64,000 nucleotides of DNA, taken from the NCBI RefSeq assembly GCF_000023465.1, contig NC_014041.1, positions 4,021,501 through 4,085,500 of the forward strand, read 5' to 3'. The position numbers and the translations under genes are program-made. Every line of letters begins with the position of its first letter. Position 1 is the stretch's first letter. Of this stretch, positions 8,722 to 17,832 are shown one piece after another. The notes below the pieces were generated by a model that saw only the letters and a program-made list of their open reading frames with translations, ran no database searches and was not told where the DNA came from. This DNA comes from Zunongwangia profunda SM-A87 (lineage in GTDB: Bacteria > Bacteroidota > Bacteroidia > Flavobacteriales > Flavobacteriaceae).

Positions 8722-8832
8722 CGAGTAGCTAATCGAGATGATGGCACCGCCACAATAGACAAAGTGATCCTCCCTAACACCAAAAATAATTATGTTCAAG
8801 GCGGTATCATATACTTGCACTCACTAGAATAA
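8722..8832 (+). pseudogene. Possible C-terminal remnant of an unknown protein
   Basis: Directly after the previous stop, in another frame, a 36-codon open stretch without a start codon reads like protein (DDGTATIDKVILPNTKNN, then YVQGGIIYLHSLE and a stop). Its base composition is less AT-rich than the genes on each side. It could be the tail of a gene lost when the island was assembled. I cannot assign a family, and chance is possible. Confidence 0.3.
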
Positions 8833-8943
8833 TATTATATCTTAGGAATGTAAAGACGTCCATTTTGAAAGTACAATTTATGAAGTAAGTATTAAACTTT
8901 GGATGCTACATGACTGACCTCGTATTTTAATAAATATTATGTA

Positions 8944-9492
8944 ATGAAACCTCAAAAACTAGAAATAGGCTTATTAAAGTATATAAAATCCTCTAGTAAT
9001 ACCTATGGTTATGTCGAATTACGTGATTTCCTACTTTATAATTTTCCTCAGAAAAGTGATATGGCAGAAAGGATAGAAATAAAGAGATTTTTAAAATTTC
9101 TAGAAGGAGGAGAATATATTGAAATAAAATCAAAACGAGGTATAAGTATTATTGTAGAGGCAGGGAGAGCAGTTCCAAGAAATGAAATATCGGTAATCGC
9201 AAAAATAACTCCAAAAGGCTTGGAATTATTAGAAAGAGAAAAAAATAATTTTTTAAACAAGTTTGGAATAATTAGTGCGTTTGGTCTAGGTGTTTTATCA
9301 CTTGCTTATAGCTATTTCGAATCAAAAAAATCTGAAGATCTTGAACTTAAAATAAATAAATATTTAAATGATATCTCAGTTATCGAGTCTAAACTTAAGG
9401 AACAAAATGAACTATCAAAAGCAAATAGAAAAAAAATTCTATATCTGAAAAAACAAATCGATGTAACGATTAAATCAGAAGAGAATAAGTAA
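8944..9492 (+). CDS. Membrane-anchored protein with winged-helix-like N-terminus and coiled-coil tail
   Basis: The 182-residue product starts with a region that resembles a winged helix (YVELRDFLLYNF, IKRFLKFLEGGEYIEIKSK, then a wing-like ISIIVEAG and ITPKGLELLEREKN). One membrane segment follows at about 105-122 (FGIISAFGLGVLSLAYSYF), and then a charged coiled coil to the end. The layout suggests a nucleic-acid-binding or signalling head tethered to the inner membrane, which is seen in some phage-defence and stress proteins. No family is recognised. It is AT-rich, like the preceding island gene, and is the last gene of the island. Confidence 0.55.
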   Translation: MKPQKLEIGLLKYIKSSSNTYGYVELRDFLLYNFPQKSDMAERIEIKRFLKFLEGGEYIEIKSKRGISIIVEAGRAVPRNEISVIAKITPKGLELLEREKNNFLNKFGIISAFGLGVLSLAYSYFESKKSEDLELKINKYLNDISVIESKLKEQNELSKANRKKILYLKKQIDVTIKSEENK

Positions 9493-9802
9493 AAACTTTA
9501 CCTAACAAGCAAGAGTATGTCTAATTACTGATAAATTCTTCTTTAATATTTCTTGTTTGACCTAAGTTATTTTAAGCGGATATAATTTGGTAAACCAGCC
9601 ATTATGACAATAAAAGAAAACGAAGGCAACACTTTATAGTACTTTTTATGTATTTTTATAGGAATAAGGTACCAAACAACTTCACTATGTTCTAATTATA
9701 ATGTGAGTTAATCGTGAGTTCCAAAACTGGAAACCATGGTAAACCTTATAAATACTGCGGGTTTCAGAATGTTACAAGCGTTCTGCGCCCCCCCACAAGC
9801 AA
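9493..9802. other. Right end of the island, non-coding
   Basis: These 310 bases hold no supported gene. They contain the island's right terminus: a near-palindrome (CAGAATG...CGTTCTG, about 9766-9786), then TGCGCCCC within a run of seven C at 9788-9794. ABC-exporter sequence resumes by about 9803. Confidence 0.45.
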
Positions 9803-10318
9803 TTAAATAATTACTATTACATCTTCGCCTTGCGTCAGGATATTAGACATTAATCCTACTCTTCCGGTAGTTTGGCGCCTTGCTCTTTCCAGCTTATCAT
9901 AAAATTCTGAATCTTCTAATTGATCCAAATTCAGTTCGGCTGTTTTTTCAATAATCTTCACTGAAGTATTTATCGAATATTGATCGCCCAACAAAGCATC
10001 GGTTAGGGAAACTGCCCTACTCAGTAAATCCGATAAAACCGCTAATCCCAATTCCGCAACAACAAAAATCCATAATCGGGAAAAATCTTTTACTTCAGCA
10101 TCGATTTGTACCACGACCTCATCGATAATAATTTTCCCGACCCACAGCAAGGCTAACGGAATTACTGCACTTAAGATCCGGCTAGCAATATTGGCAAAAA
10201 ACAACAACGGATTTACTTTTCGAATCTCTTTAAAGAATCGCGGTACAAATTTTAAAGAAGCAAAACTTTCTTTAAGATTGATCTTATTGGGTTCTAAAGA
10301 CTTTTTTGGTTTTGGCAA
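9803..10318 (-). pseudogene. 5' remnant of the ABC exporter split by the island
   Basis: The first 171 codons of an ABC transporter permease-ATPase fusion survive. A basic N-terminus is followed by membrane helices (about 38-62, IASRILSAVIPLALLWVGKI, and about 80-105, WIFVVAELGLAVLSDLLS). A typical coupling region comes next (ELNLDQLEDSEFYDKLERAR). The frame stops at TAA right at the island boundary. The 50-codon 3' end lies at 5147-5302. The missing middle includes the ATPase P-loop, so the fragment cannot transport. Family members are exporters of lipids, peptides or drugs; the original substrate cannot be told. Confidence 0.85.
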
Positions 10319-10390
10319 ATGATTCTGTTTTTATTACGTTCTTAAAAATGGTCTTGTAATTTACTAAAACCTTACTTGGGAGGATATAAT

Positions 10391-10422
10391 AAAAAAGCCC
10401 CGAAAATGAATTCGGAGCTTTT
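10391..10422 (-). terminator. Terminator of the tricorn-protease gene
   Basis: Read on the minus strand, AAGCTCCGAA pairs with TTCGGGGCTT, with a T-run after it. It lies 24-55 bases past the stop codon. Confidence 0.8.
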
Positions 10423-10445
10423 ATATTTTTTGGCTTCATAGAAAT

Positions 10446-13400
10446 TTACTTTTCCTTTGGAGTAACCTGATCTAATAAAATTTCTATTCCTTTTTCTAAT
10501 TGCTGATCGCGACCTTCGCTAATCACGCCCGGCATATTTTTCACTATAATATCGGGTTCGGTTTGGTTATTTTCCATCCATTCACCGGCTTTATTTTTAG
10601 CACTTACCGGAACAACTCCCCAATATGTACCATCGGCAAGACCTTCCCAACCGGCAAAACTACAGGTTCCTGGTACCGGCATTCCAATAGTAGTCCCGAT
10701 ATTTAAATCGGTATACCCACTGGCATAACAATGCCCATCTGAATACATACTTTCATTAAATAGAGAGAGTGTTGGCTTCGTCCATCGTGAAGTTGGTTCT
10801 CCTCCTACAACTTTATCTTCAGTTTCATAAGTGATAAACGGAGTTCCTGTAAAGAAAGCTGCAAGATCTGCAACCAGATCGCCACCTCCATTAAAACGGG
10901 TATCCACGATCACGCCTTCGGTTTCAAAATATTTCCCCATCATATCCTCGTAGATCGAGCGATAAGGCTCATCGCTCATTCCCGGAATATGTACGTACCC
11001 CAGTTTCCCGTTACTTTTTTCTTCTACTTCTTTTCTATTGATTCTTACAAAGCGGTTATACAACAAACTGCGCTCTTGCCCTAAAGAGATAGGCTTCATG
11101 GTGATTTGCTTTGGCTCTTTTGCTTCAGGGTCTTTAATCTCCAACAACACAAATTTGTTGGCTTTATGATTTAGGTATTTTGCAATGTCCTGATCATTTT
11201 CAATCGTTTCGCCATCAATAGCCGTAATCACCATTCCCGGTTCGATATCATAAGCCGCTTTATCTAGTGGACCGCCTTTGATAACTTCAGCAATTTTAAT
11301 TCCGTTTCCTTCAAAATCATAATCCATAAAAATACCAAGCGATGCGGTTTCGTCGCCATCATTGCTTCGGTTACGGTATCCCGCTCCAGAATGCGAAACA
11401 TTTAGTTCGCCTAGCATTTCGGAAAGCATTTCAGCAAACTCATACGAATTACCAATATGCGGCAGGTATTTTTTATACTGAACGTACAACGAATCCCAGT
11501 TTTTCCCGTGGAATGTTGGCTCATAGAAAATATTCTTCGTTCTTATATATACATGATCGAACATTTTTTCACGCTCAGCATCTTCATCATAATACATATC
11601 TCCGGCAATCTTAATTGCTTCTGACTTTTCTTTATCCACATCGATTTTAGAAATATTTCCACCGCTTAACAGATAAAGATTTTCCTGTTTTTTATCCCAA
11701 ACTAAGCTTCCCCCTCTGGAATTTAGTTTTACCGACATTTTGGTTTCACCGGTGCGAAGATTGGTTTCCCAAAGATTGTTTTTATCCTCGAAACTTGACA
11801 GGTAATAAATTTTCTCTCCATCTTTAGAAAGCACGGCATCACTTAAGCTGCTGGAATGCGTGGTAAGACGTTTTTTTCTCTCTTTCATCCCGTCCCAATC
11901 AAACTTTAGATCTTTAATTTCTTCCTCTTTCTTCTCTTTCTTATCTTTTTTATCCTCTTCTTTGTCCTCATCTTTCTCGGCTTTCTGAGCTTCTTCAATA
12001 GCTTTCATGAGCTTATGATCTTCTTCAGACATATTGAATTTATCATAAGCTTCCTGGGTAAAAAACATCGAATAAACATCGGCCTCTGTTCTTCCGCTAG
12101 TGGCGTAACTTTTTAGCCCATTGCGGTTACTAAACCAAAGCATCTGCTTACCTTCGTTTACCCATTTTGGGTTATAATCCTGATAGCCACTTTCGGTTAA
12201 ATTTTCCCGTTTACTACCATCTGCAGCCAGTAACAACACTTCATTATTACTTAATAATTTTCCCCAGTCCATCAAAATCCACTTGCTATCAGGACTCCAT
12301 GTAAAATATTGATCACCATCACTCATGGTAAATAGATCATCCGAAGTTAAAAGGTCGATTTCTTTTCCCGAAGACAGCTCTTTTACTCGTAAGTTTCTTC
12401 GTCCTGAAATATAAGCTAGCTTTTTACCATCAGGAGAATATTTAGGGATATAACTATCGGTATCGGCTTCAATTACCGGTTCTTCTTTTAGTAAGGTTGA
12501 AGCATAGAAAAAAGGTTCCTCTTTTCTTACAATTTCGGTTTTATAAATATTCCATTTTCCATCTCGCTCACTGGAATACACCAGTGATTTACCATCAGGT
12601 GTAAACGACACAAAACGTTCCTGATTTGGCGTATCGGTAATTCGCTTGGTTAAAGATCCATCTACCGAGGTTACAAAAACCTCTCCTCTGGCTACAAAAG
12701 CAATTTCTTTACCATTTGGGGAAACATCCATTTCCTGTACACCATCTTTAATACTTATATAATTATCATTATTGTCTACAGGCTGTGTTCTGATATTTAC
12801 ATCAACTTTTTTAGGCTCCTGCCCTTCCCTCATGGTATATAACTCACCATCGTACCCAAAAGCCAAAGTTCCATTTCCAAAACTTAAAAAACGAACAGGG
12901 AAACTTTCAAAACTGGTTAATTGCTCGGTTTCCTTAGGATTTTCTATGGATAACTTATGCACGTTAAAATTTCCACTTTCTTCACTTAAGTAATATAAAT
13001 TCTCTTCTGAATCATCAAAAATAGGCTGGCGATCTTCTCCTTTAAACGACGTAATCATCGTATGCTTATCCTGATCAACATCGTATGTCCAAAGATCACG
13101 GGTTACTGAAGATACGTGATGTTTACGCCATTCGTTCTCGCTACCAACTTTATCGTGATATACCATGGTTTTTCCATCTTTACTTATCTGAACATATTCT
13201 GCCGGTATTGTAAAAATCTGATCTACACGTCCACATGTCGTAGGAACGCGATATAATTCGGGCTGATAACTTGCTGGAAACTGCCGATGTGTTGCCAAAT
13301 CCTGGCGAACTGCACCAAAAATAACCGATTTGTTATCTGCAGAAAAACTAAAAGGTTGCTCATCGTTGCTATGATACGTTAGTCGAGTTGCCGGGCCGCC

Positions 13401-13691
13401 CAAAGCATCCATCACAAAAACATCAAAATTCCCATAACGATCTGAAGCAAAAGCAAGCTGTTTACCGTCTTTACTCCAAACAGGCATATAATCATGAGCT
13501 TTATGAAATGTGATCTGTTTTGCATCGCCACCACTTGTAGCAACGGTATATAAATTGCCTTTATAAGTAAAAGCAATAGTTTCCCCATCTGGAGAAATCG
13601 TTTGGTATCGAATCCATTTTGGGGTAACCTGGGCAAAACTTTGCCCTACTCCCAAAAGTATTGCGAAAAGTGAAAAGAGAATTTTCCTCAT
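10446..13691 (-). CDS. Tricorn-like S41 protease with TolB/WD40 propeller and PDZ domain
   Basis: The 1081-residue exported protein has a signal peptide (ending QSFAQ). A long beta-propeller region follows (about 25-560) with repeated DGK and SPDGK turns (ISPDGETIAF, SPNGKEIAF, SPDGKKLAYISG). A strongly charged Lys/Glu linker lies at about 570-595. Then come a tricorn C1-like helical segment, a PDZ domain (about 790-870, GMVITAIDGETI) and an S41 peptidase domain with GVIVDTRFNGGGD near 920 and the nucleophile Ser probably in GTCSFAGWE near 1008. Such enzymes degrade peptides processively; in Bacteroidota they are periplasmic. It is monocistronic with its own terminator. Confidence 0.9.
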   Translation of the reverse strand: MRKILFSLFAILLGVGQSFAQVTPKWIRYQTISPDGETIAFTYKGNLYTVATSGGDAKQITFHKAHDYMPVWSKDGKQLAFASDRYGNFDVFVMDALGGPATRLTYHSNDEQPFSFSADNKSVIFGAVRQDLATHRQFPASYQPELYRVPTTCGRVDQIFTIPAEYVQISKDGKTMVYHDKVGSENEWRKHHVSSVTRDLWTYDVDQDKHTMITSFKGEDRQPIFDDSEENLYYLSEESGNFNVHKLSIENPKETEQLTSFESFPVRFLSFGNGTLAFGYDGELYTMREGQEPKKVDVNIRTQPVDNNDNYISIKDGVQEMDVSPNGKEIAFVARGEVFVTSVDGSLTKRITDTPNQERFVSFTPDGKSLVYSSERDGKWNIYKTEIVRKEEPFFYASTLLKEEPVIEADTDSYIPKYSPDGKKLAYISGRRNLRVKELSSGKEIDLLTSDDLFTMSDGDQYFTWSPDSKWILMDWGKLLSNNEVLLLAADGSKRENLTESGYQDYNPKWVNEGKQMLWFSNRNGLKSYATSGRTEADVYSMFFTQEAYDKFNMSEEDHKLMKAIEEAQKAEKDEDKEEDKKDKKEKKEEEIKDLKFDWDGMKERKKRLTTHSSSLSDAVLSKDGEKIYYLSSFEDKNNLWETNLRTGETKMSVKLNSRGGSLVWDKKQENLYLLSGGNISKIDVDKEKSEAIKIAGDMYYDEDAEREKMFDHVYIRTKNIFYEPTFHGKNWDSLYVQYKKYLPHIGNSYEFAEMLSEMLGELNVSHSGAGYRNRSNDGDETASLGIFMDYDFEGNGIKIAEVIKGGPLDKAAYDIEPGMVITAIDGETIENDQDIAKYLNHKANKFVLLEIKDPEAKEPKQITMKPISLGQERSLLYNRFVRINRKEVEEKSNGKLGYVHIPGMSDEPYRSIYEDMMGKYFETEGVIVDTRFNGGGDLVADLAAFFTGTPFITYETEDKVVGGEPTSRWTKPTLSLFNESMYSDGHCYASGYTDLNIGTTIGMPVPGTCSFAGWEGLADGTYWGVVPVSAKNKAGEWMENNQTEPDIIVKNMPGVISEGRDQQLEKGIEILLDQVTPKEK

Positions 13692-13926
13692 GTTATGAAT
13701 TATTACAAAAGATTTAACTTAATATTCCAAAGATGCCAAAAAAAGCTGAGCTTTGAAACAGCGGGAACTTGCAGCATTTAGCACTATCGCTTAGCTTTTG
13801 ACAAAAGTTTTATTTTTTCGCAAAATTCCATCAAATCACAATTGATTTTTCAGCAAATCGTTTTTCAATTATTAATTGTGAAATTTTCACAGTTTTAAAA
13901 CAGGTACTAAAGCCAACAAAAATTTT

Positions 13927-13934
13927 TATTTTTG
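13927..13934 (+). promoter_or_regulatory. -7 promoter element of the TrmH-family gene
   Basis: TATTTTTG matches TAnnTTTG and lies 4 bases before ATG 13939, implying a leaderless or very short leader. No clear TTTG -33 box is seen. Confidence 0.45.
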
Positions 13935-13938
13935 CGAT

Positions 13939-14508
13939 ATGAAAAACCGGAAGATCAAAAACAGTGAGCTCAATCGTAAGTCGGTTGAAGAATTTAAAGA
14001 GGCTAGAAAGACTCCCATTATTGTTATTTTGGACAATATTCGAAGTCTGAATAATATTGGATCTGTTTTTAGAACTGCCGACGCGTTTTTAATCGAAAAA
14101 GTTTATTTGTGCGGAATTACTGCTAAACCGCCTCATAAAGACATTCAGAAAACAGCCCTTGGCGCTACTGAAACGGTGGTTTGGGAACATGTTGAAGACA
14201 CTTTAGATTTAGTCGAAAAACTGAAAGAGGATAACATAAAAGTATTTTCTATCGAACAAGCAGAAGGTGCCGTAATGCTCAATAATTTTAAGCCTGAAAT
14301 TGGTGAAAAAATAGCGGTAATTTTTGGGAATGAGGTAAAAGGTGTACAGCAAAAAGTAGTTTCGGCTAGTGATGGCGTAATTGAAATTCCGCAAGCCGGA
14401 AGCAAACATTCTTTAAATATCTCTGTAAGCACTGGTGTAATCCTGTGGGATTTGTATTCAAAACTAAAAGCCGCCGATTATAGTTCTGCCGGTGGACACG
14501 GACATTAA
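13939..14508 (+). CDS. SpoU/TrmH-family RNA 2'-O-methyltransferase
   Basis: The 189-residue protein has the SPOUT (trefoil-knot) signatures: motif 1 IVILDNIRSLNNIGSVFRTAD (Asn and Arg for catalysis) near 28-48, motif 2 IAVIFGNEVKGV near 130-141, and motif 3 IPQAGSKHSLNISVSTGV near 158-175. It transfers a methyl group from S-adenosylmethionine to ribose 2'-OH of tRNA or rRNA. The protein is shorter than RlmB because it lacks the extra N-terminal substrate-binding domain, so the target may be tRNA. The C-terminus ends in a His-rich SAGGHGH. It reads alone, between the tricorn gene and the repeat array. Confidence 0.88.
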   Translation: MKNRKIKNSELNRKSVEEFKEARKTPIIVILDNIRSLNNIGSVFRTADAFLIEKVYLCGITAKPPHKDIQKTALGATETVVWEHVEDTLDLVEKLKEDNIKVFSIEQAEGAVMLNNFKPEIGEKIAVIFGNEVKGVQQKVVSASDGVIEIPQAGSKHSLNISVSTGVILWDLYSKLKAADYSSAGGHGH

Positions 14509-15759
14509 TTTAGTAGTGAATATTGAGAGCTTAGAACGCTTATTTAGAATATAGCAGTCAGAAAATAGAGTATAGAAAAGAGACAGCAGGAATCAGGAAA
14601 CAGGAATCAGGACAAATCTTAACTTTTGAATTGACTGTAAACTGTATATCGTAAACTTTTTCGGAACTCGATCGAAATGACAAAGATTCTTCTCATTTCC
14701 ACTGTATCGTAACGAAACGGAGAAGTCTTAACAATCAATTAAAAAAACTTCTCGATACAACAAATTTCTCCATATCATTTCGAAATCTGTCACTCGAAGT
14801 GACATCATCTTACTATAAACTAAAGTGATTTTGAGGGACGAAAAATTATATCAAGAACTGTAAAGCGCTGCGCTGTTAGAATATGGACTAGAGGGAAGAG
14901 ACTGCTAAGAGGTACGATTCAAGAAACAGGAATCAGGAGTATTTAATTTTAAATCTCAATTTTGAATTGACTATAAACTTATCATAGACTTTTTGGGAAT
15001 TCGATCGAATGACAAATATTCTCCTCATTTCCACTTTATCGTAACAAAACGGAGAAGTCGTTAACAATCAACTAAAAGAACTTCTCGATACAACAAATTT
15101 CTCCATTTCATTTCGAAATCTGTCACTCGAAGTGACATCATCTTACTATAAACTAAAACCTATAGCTTAATTTCTCCTAATAATTTCAAGTAATCTTTGC
15201 GATTGTTTACAAAATCCAGTTCAGAAATATCGATAATCTGAACTTTCATATTGGTTTGAGACTTTATAAAAGAGAGGTAGCTTTTATTGATATCCATTAA
15301 ATATTCAGGCTGAATATTCTGTTCGTATTCCCGCCCTCTTTTTTTGATATTCTGAAGTAATTCGGTATTTTGATAAAGATAAATGTACAAATCTGGCTTA
15401 ACCAACTCTTTAAACATTAAATGAAATAACTTCTCGATACAACAAATTTCTCCATTTCACTTCGAAATCTGTCACTCGAAGTGACATCACCTTACTGTAA
15501 ACTAAAGTGATTTTGAGGGACGAATCAGGAATCAGGAGTATTTAATTTTAAATCTCAATTTTGAATTGACTATAAACTTATCATAGACTTTTTGGGAACT
15601 CGATCGAAATGACAAAGATTCTCGTTATTTCGACTATAACGTAGCGAAATGGAGAAGTCGTTAACAATCAACTAAAAAAACTTCTCGATACAACAAATTT
15701 CTCCATTTCATTTCGAAATCTGTCACTCGAAGTGACATCATTTTACTATAAACTAAAAC
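14509..15759. repeat. Repeat array with three to four copies of two modules and a duplicated gene end
   Basis: Module A (about 79 bases) starts AACTTCTCGATACAACAAAT and contains the hairpin TGTCACT-CGA-AGTGACA. It occurs at about 14746, 15079, 15428 and 15679. Module B (about 84 bases, starting near ACTCGATCGAAATGAC and ending GGAGAAGTC plus linker) precedes the first, second and fourth copies. A third module (CAGGAATCAGGAG...) starts near 14929 and 15530. The second and fourth blocks are about 600 bases apart and form a tandem duplication that includes the 3' end of the folK-dNK gene. No independent gene is supported. Confidence 0.85.
15158..15427 (-). pseudogene. Duplicated 3' fragment of the folK-dNK gene
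   Basis: This copy is nearly identical to 15758-16027, the last ~86 codons of the FolK-deoxynucleoside kinase gene. It has a 3-base deletion (TERLLQ becomes TELLQ) and scattered substitutions. It starts within the kinase domain, lacks the P-loop and has no promoter, so it is a non-functional duplicate. The copy breaks at AAATAACTT, where gene sequence TTGATACAGCGAAT is replaced by the similar repeat sequence CTCGATACAACAAAT. That points to recombination between a repeat and a chance match in the gene. Confidence 0.9.
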
Positions 15760-16887
15760 CTATAGCTTAATTTCTCCTAATAATTTCAAGTAATCTTTGC
15801 GGTTGTTTACAAAATCCAGTTCAGAAATATCGATAATCTGAACTTTCATATTGGTTTGAGACTTTATAAAAGAGAGGTAGCTTTTATTGATATCCATTAA
15901 ATATTCAGGCTGAATATTCTGTTCGTATTCCCGCCCTCTTTTTTTGATATTCTGAAGTAACCTTTCGGTATTTTGATAAAGATAAATGTACAAATCTGGC
16001 TTAACCAACTCTTTATACATTAAATGAAATAACTTTTGATACAGCGAATATTCATCTTCTTCTAAAGTGATTTTAGCAAAAATCAGGGATTTAAAAACGT
16101 CATAATCAGAGATCACAAAATCCTTAAACAAATCGTACTGCGCCAAATCATCAGATAATTGCTGATAGCGATCGGCCAAAAAAGACATCTCTAGCGAAAA
16201 AGCATAGCGCTCCTGATCTTCGTAAAATTTTGGTAAAAACGGATTGTCCTTAAAACGCTCTAAAATTAGTTTGGCGTTAAAATCCTGAGAAATCATTGTC
16301 GAAAAACTGGTTTTACCGGCTCCAATATTCCCTTCCACCGCAATATAATTACAGGAACTAAACTTGTTATTGAGCTTGGGTGTTTCAAGTTTCGCATCGA
16401 TTTTAGACAATCCAGCATCATCCTTTACTTCGAGCAATAATTGCTGAATTTTCTTTTTTAGTACAGGATGCACTTCTTTAGAAGCAATATCATTTAAAGG
16501 TTGTAATACAAAACGTCGATTTTGGATTTGCGGATGCGGCAAAGTCAAGGTTTCTGTTTCACTCACTTCATCTTCAAAAAGCAAAACATCCAAATCTAAA
16601 GTTCGATTTTGGTAATTTCTAGTATCATTCCTTTTTCGGCCAAAGTAAGCTTCAATCGCTAATAATTTCCGTAGTACCTCTTCCGCAGAAAAACGTGTAG
16701 AAACCGAAATACAGGCATTAAGAAAGGTGTTTCCGGCAAAACCCCAGGAAGCGGTTTCATACACCGAAGAAATTTTTAGAATTTCACCAACATCTTCAAA
16801 TATCCTGTTTACTGCATTTTGTAAAATATCAAAACGCTCTCCTTCATTGCTTCCCAGCGCTATATGTACTATCTTAGGGGATTTCAA
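15760..16887 (-). CDS. folK: FolK (HPPK) fused to deoxynucleoside kinase
   Basis: The 375-residue protein joins two enzymes. Residues 1-150 are 6-hydroxymethyl-7,8-dihydropterin pyrophosphokinase of folate synthesis (ALGSNEGERF, then ASWGFAGNTFLNACISV, the RTLDLDVLLFEDE metal-binding Asp pair and LPHPQIQNRRFVLQPL). Residues about 178-375 are a deoxynucleoside kinase (P-loop VEGNIGAGKTSF, ERFKDNPFLPKFYED, ERLLQNIKKRGREYE lid), which phosphorylates deoxynucleosides for salvage. This fusion is known in Bacteroidota. The 3' end is duplicated just downstream, which has not altered the main copy. The gene is divergent from the queuosine-precursor transporter gene. Confidence 0.9.
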   Translation of the reverse strand: MKSPKIVHIALGSNEGERFDILQNAVNRIFEDVGEILKISSVYETASWGFAGNTFLNACISVSTRFSAEEVLRKLLAIEAYFGRKRNDTRNYQNRTLDLDVLLFEDEVSETETLTLPHPQIQNRRFVLQPLNDIASKEVHPVLKKKIQQLLLEVKDDAGLSKIDAKLETPKLNNKFSSCNYIAVEGNIGAGKTSFSTMISQDFNAKLILERFKDNPFLPKFYEDQERYAFSLEMSFLADRYQQLSDDLAQYDLFKDFVISDYDVFKSLIFAKITLEEDEYSLYQKLFHLMYKELVKPDLYIYLYQNTERLLQNIKKRGREYEQNIQPEYLMDINKSYLSFIKSQTNMKVQIIDISELDFVNNRKDYLKLLGEIKL

Positions 16888-16964
16888 ACTGTAATTAAGA
16901 AAAGTTTAATAAGGGGTATGCTATAATTTCACAGCAAATTAAGCAAAACAAATGCACATACCCT

Positions 16965-16972
16965 TAATTTTG
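16965..16972 (+). promoter_or_regulatory. -7 promoter element of the yhhQ-like gene
   Basis: TAATTTTG fits TAnnTTTG. It lies 25 bases before the TTG start codon and so supports transcription beginning just upstream of that start. Confidence 0.5.
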
Positions 16973-16997
16973 TTGGTAAGTATTTTAAAAAATAAAT

Positions 16998-17705
16998 TTG
17001 GCAAAACTCTACTTAAAAGATAAACTAACGGCCTATAGATTTTACCTGATTCTAGCCGCTTTGTTCATTGCATCTCTGGTAGTTTCTAATTTAATATTTC
17101 AGAAGTTTTTTAGCTGGGATTTTTTCGGCCTTTATACTTTTGAAATTTCGGTGGGTATTTTGCCATATCCGGTTACGTTTTTAATTACCGATCTTATTAG
17201 TGAGGTGTATGGGAAAAAGAAAGCTAACCAGGTCGTGACCGCCGGAATCTTTGCCTCGCTCTTTTCTTTATTGATTATTTATACCGCAGATGCTGTACCG
17301 GCAACAGACTGGTCCCCTATTGGAAATGAATTATTTCAAAAAGTGTTTGGAGCTACCGCCATTGCTGTAATTGCTTCGATGCTGGCTTACTTACTGGCTC
17401 AATACATCGACATTCAGCTTTTTCATTTTTGGAAAAAACTCACCAAAGGGAAACATCTTTGGATAAGAAATAACTTTTCAACTTTTCTTTCCCAATTTGT
17501 AGACACCTTTTCCGTGCTTTTCTTGTTGTGTAGCTTTCATAAAATTGAATGGGATCGTTTTGGTGCTCTTTTACTAAGTGGGTTTTTATTTAAAGTAATT
17601 GTAGCGATTTGCGATACACCTTTTCTATATGCCGCGGTATATGCAATGAGAAAACGATTTAAGCTTGCGGAAGGGGAAGAAATTATCCTGGAAGAACAAG
17701 ATTGA
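16998..17705 (+). CDS. yhhQ: Queuosine precursor transporter (YhhQ, DUF165 family)
   Basis: The 235-residue protein has about six membrane helices. Family marks include FLITDLISEVYGKKKANQV near 65-83, a conserved region with Asp/Glu and the GKKKA loop, and NNFSTFLSQFVDTFSVLFL near 155-175. Members import 7-cyano-7-deazaguanine or 7-aminomethyl-7-deazaguanine for tRNA queuosine. The start is TTG; no ATG lies near the N-terminus, the MAKLYLKDKL reading is typical of the family, and a -7 element lies 25 bases upstream. Divergent from folK-dNK. Confidence 0.85.
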   Translation: MAKLYLKDKLTAYRFYLILAALFIASLVVSNLIFQKFFSWDFFGLYTFEISVGILPYPVTFLITDLISEVYGKKKANQVVTAGIFASLFSLLIIYTADAVPATDWSPIGNELFQKVFGATAIAVIASMLAYLLAQYIDIQLFHFWKKLTKGKHLWIRNNFSTFLSQFVDTFSVLFLLCSFHKIEWDRFGALLLSGFLFKVIVAICDTPFLYAAVYAMRKRFKLAEGEEIILEEQD

Positions 17706-17832
17706 TTCGGTATTACTTTTGTATGAGTAACTAGCTCGAGGCATTTATTAGAAAACAAGTTTATTTCTAGGCAAACATTGAAATATTTAATCTCGATTAT
17801 CGAGAAAAAACTACTACTTAACCTTAATTGCG

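Noticed and set aside
15160..15417. Short minus-strand ORF of 85 residues
   Set aside because: It is a duplicate of the end of folK-dNK without a P-loop or promoter and is listed as a pseudogene fragment.
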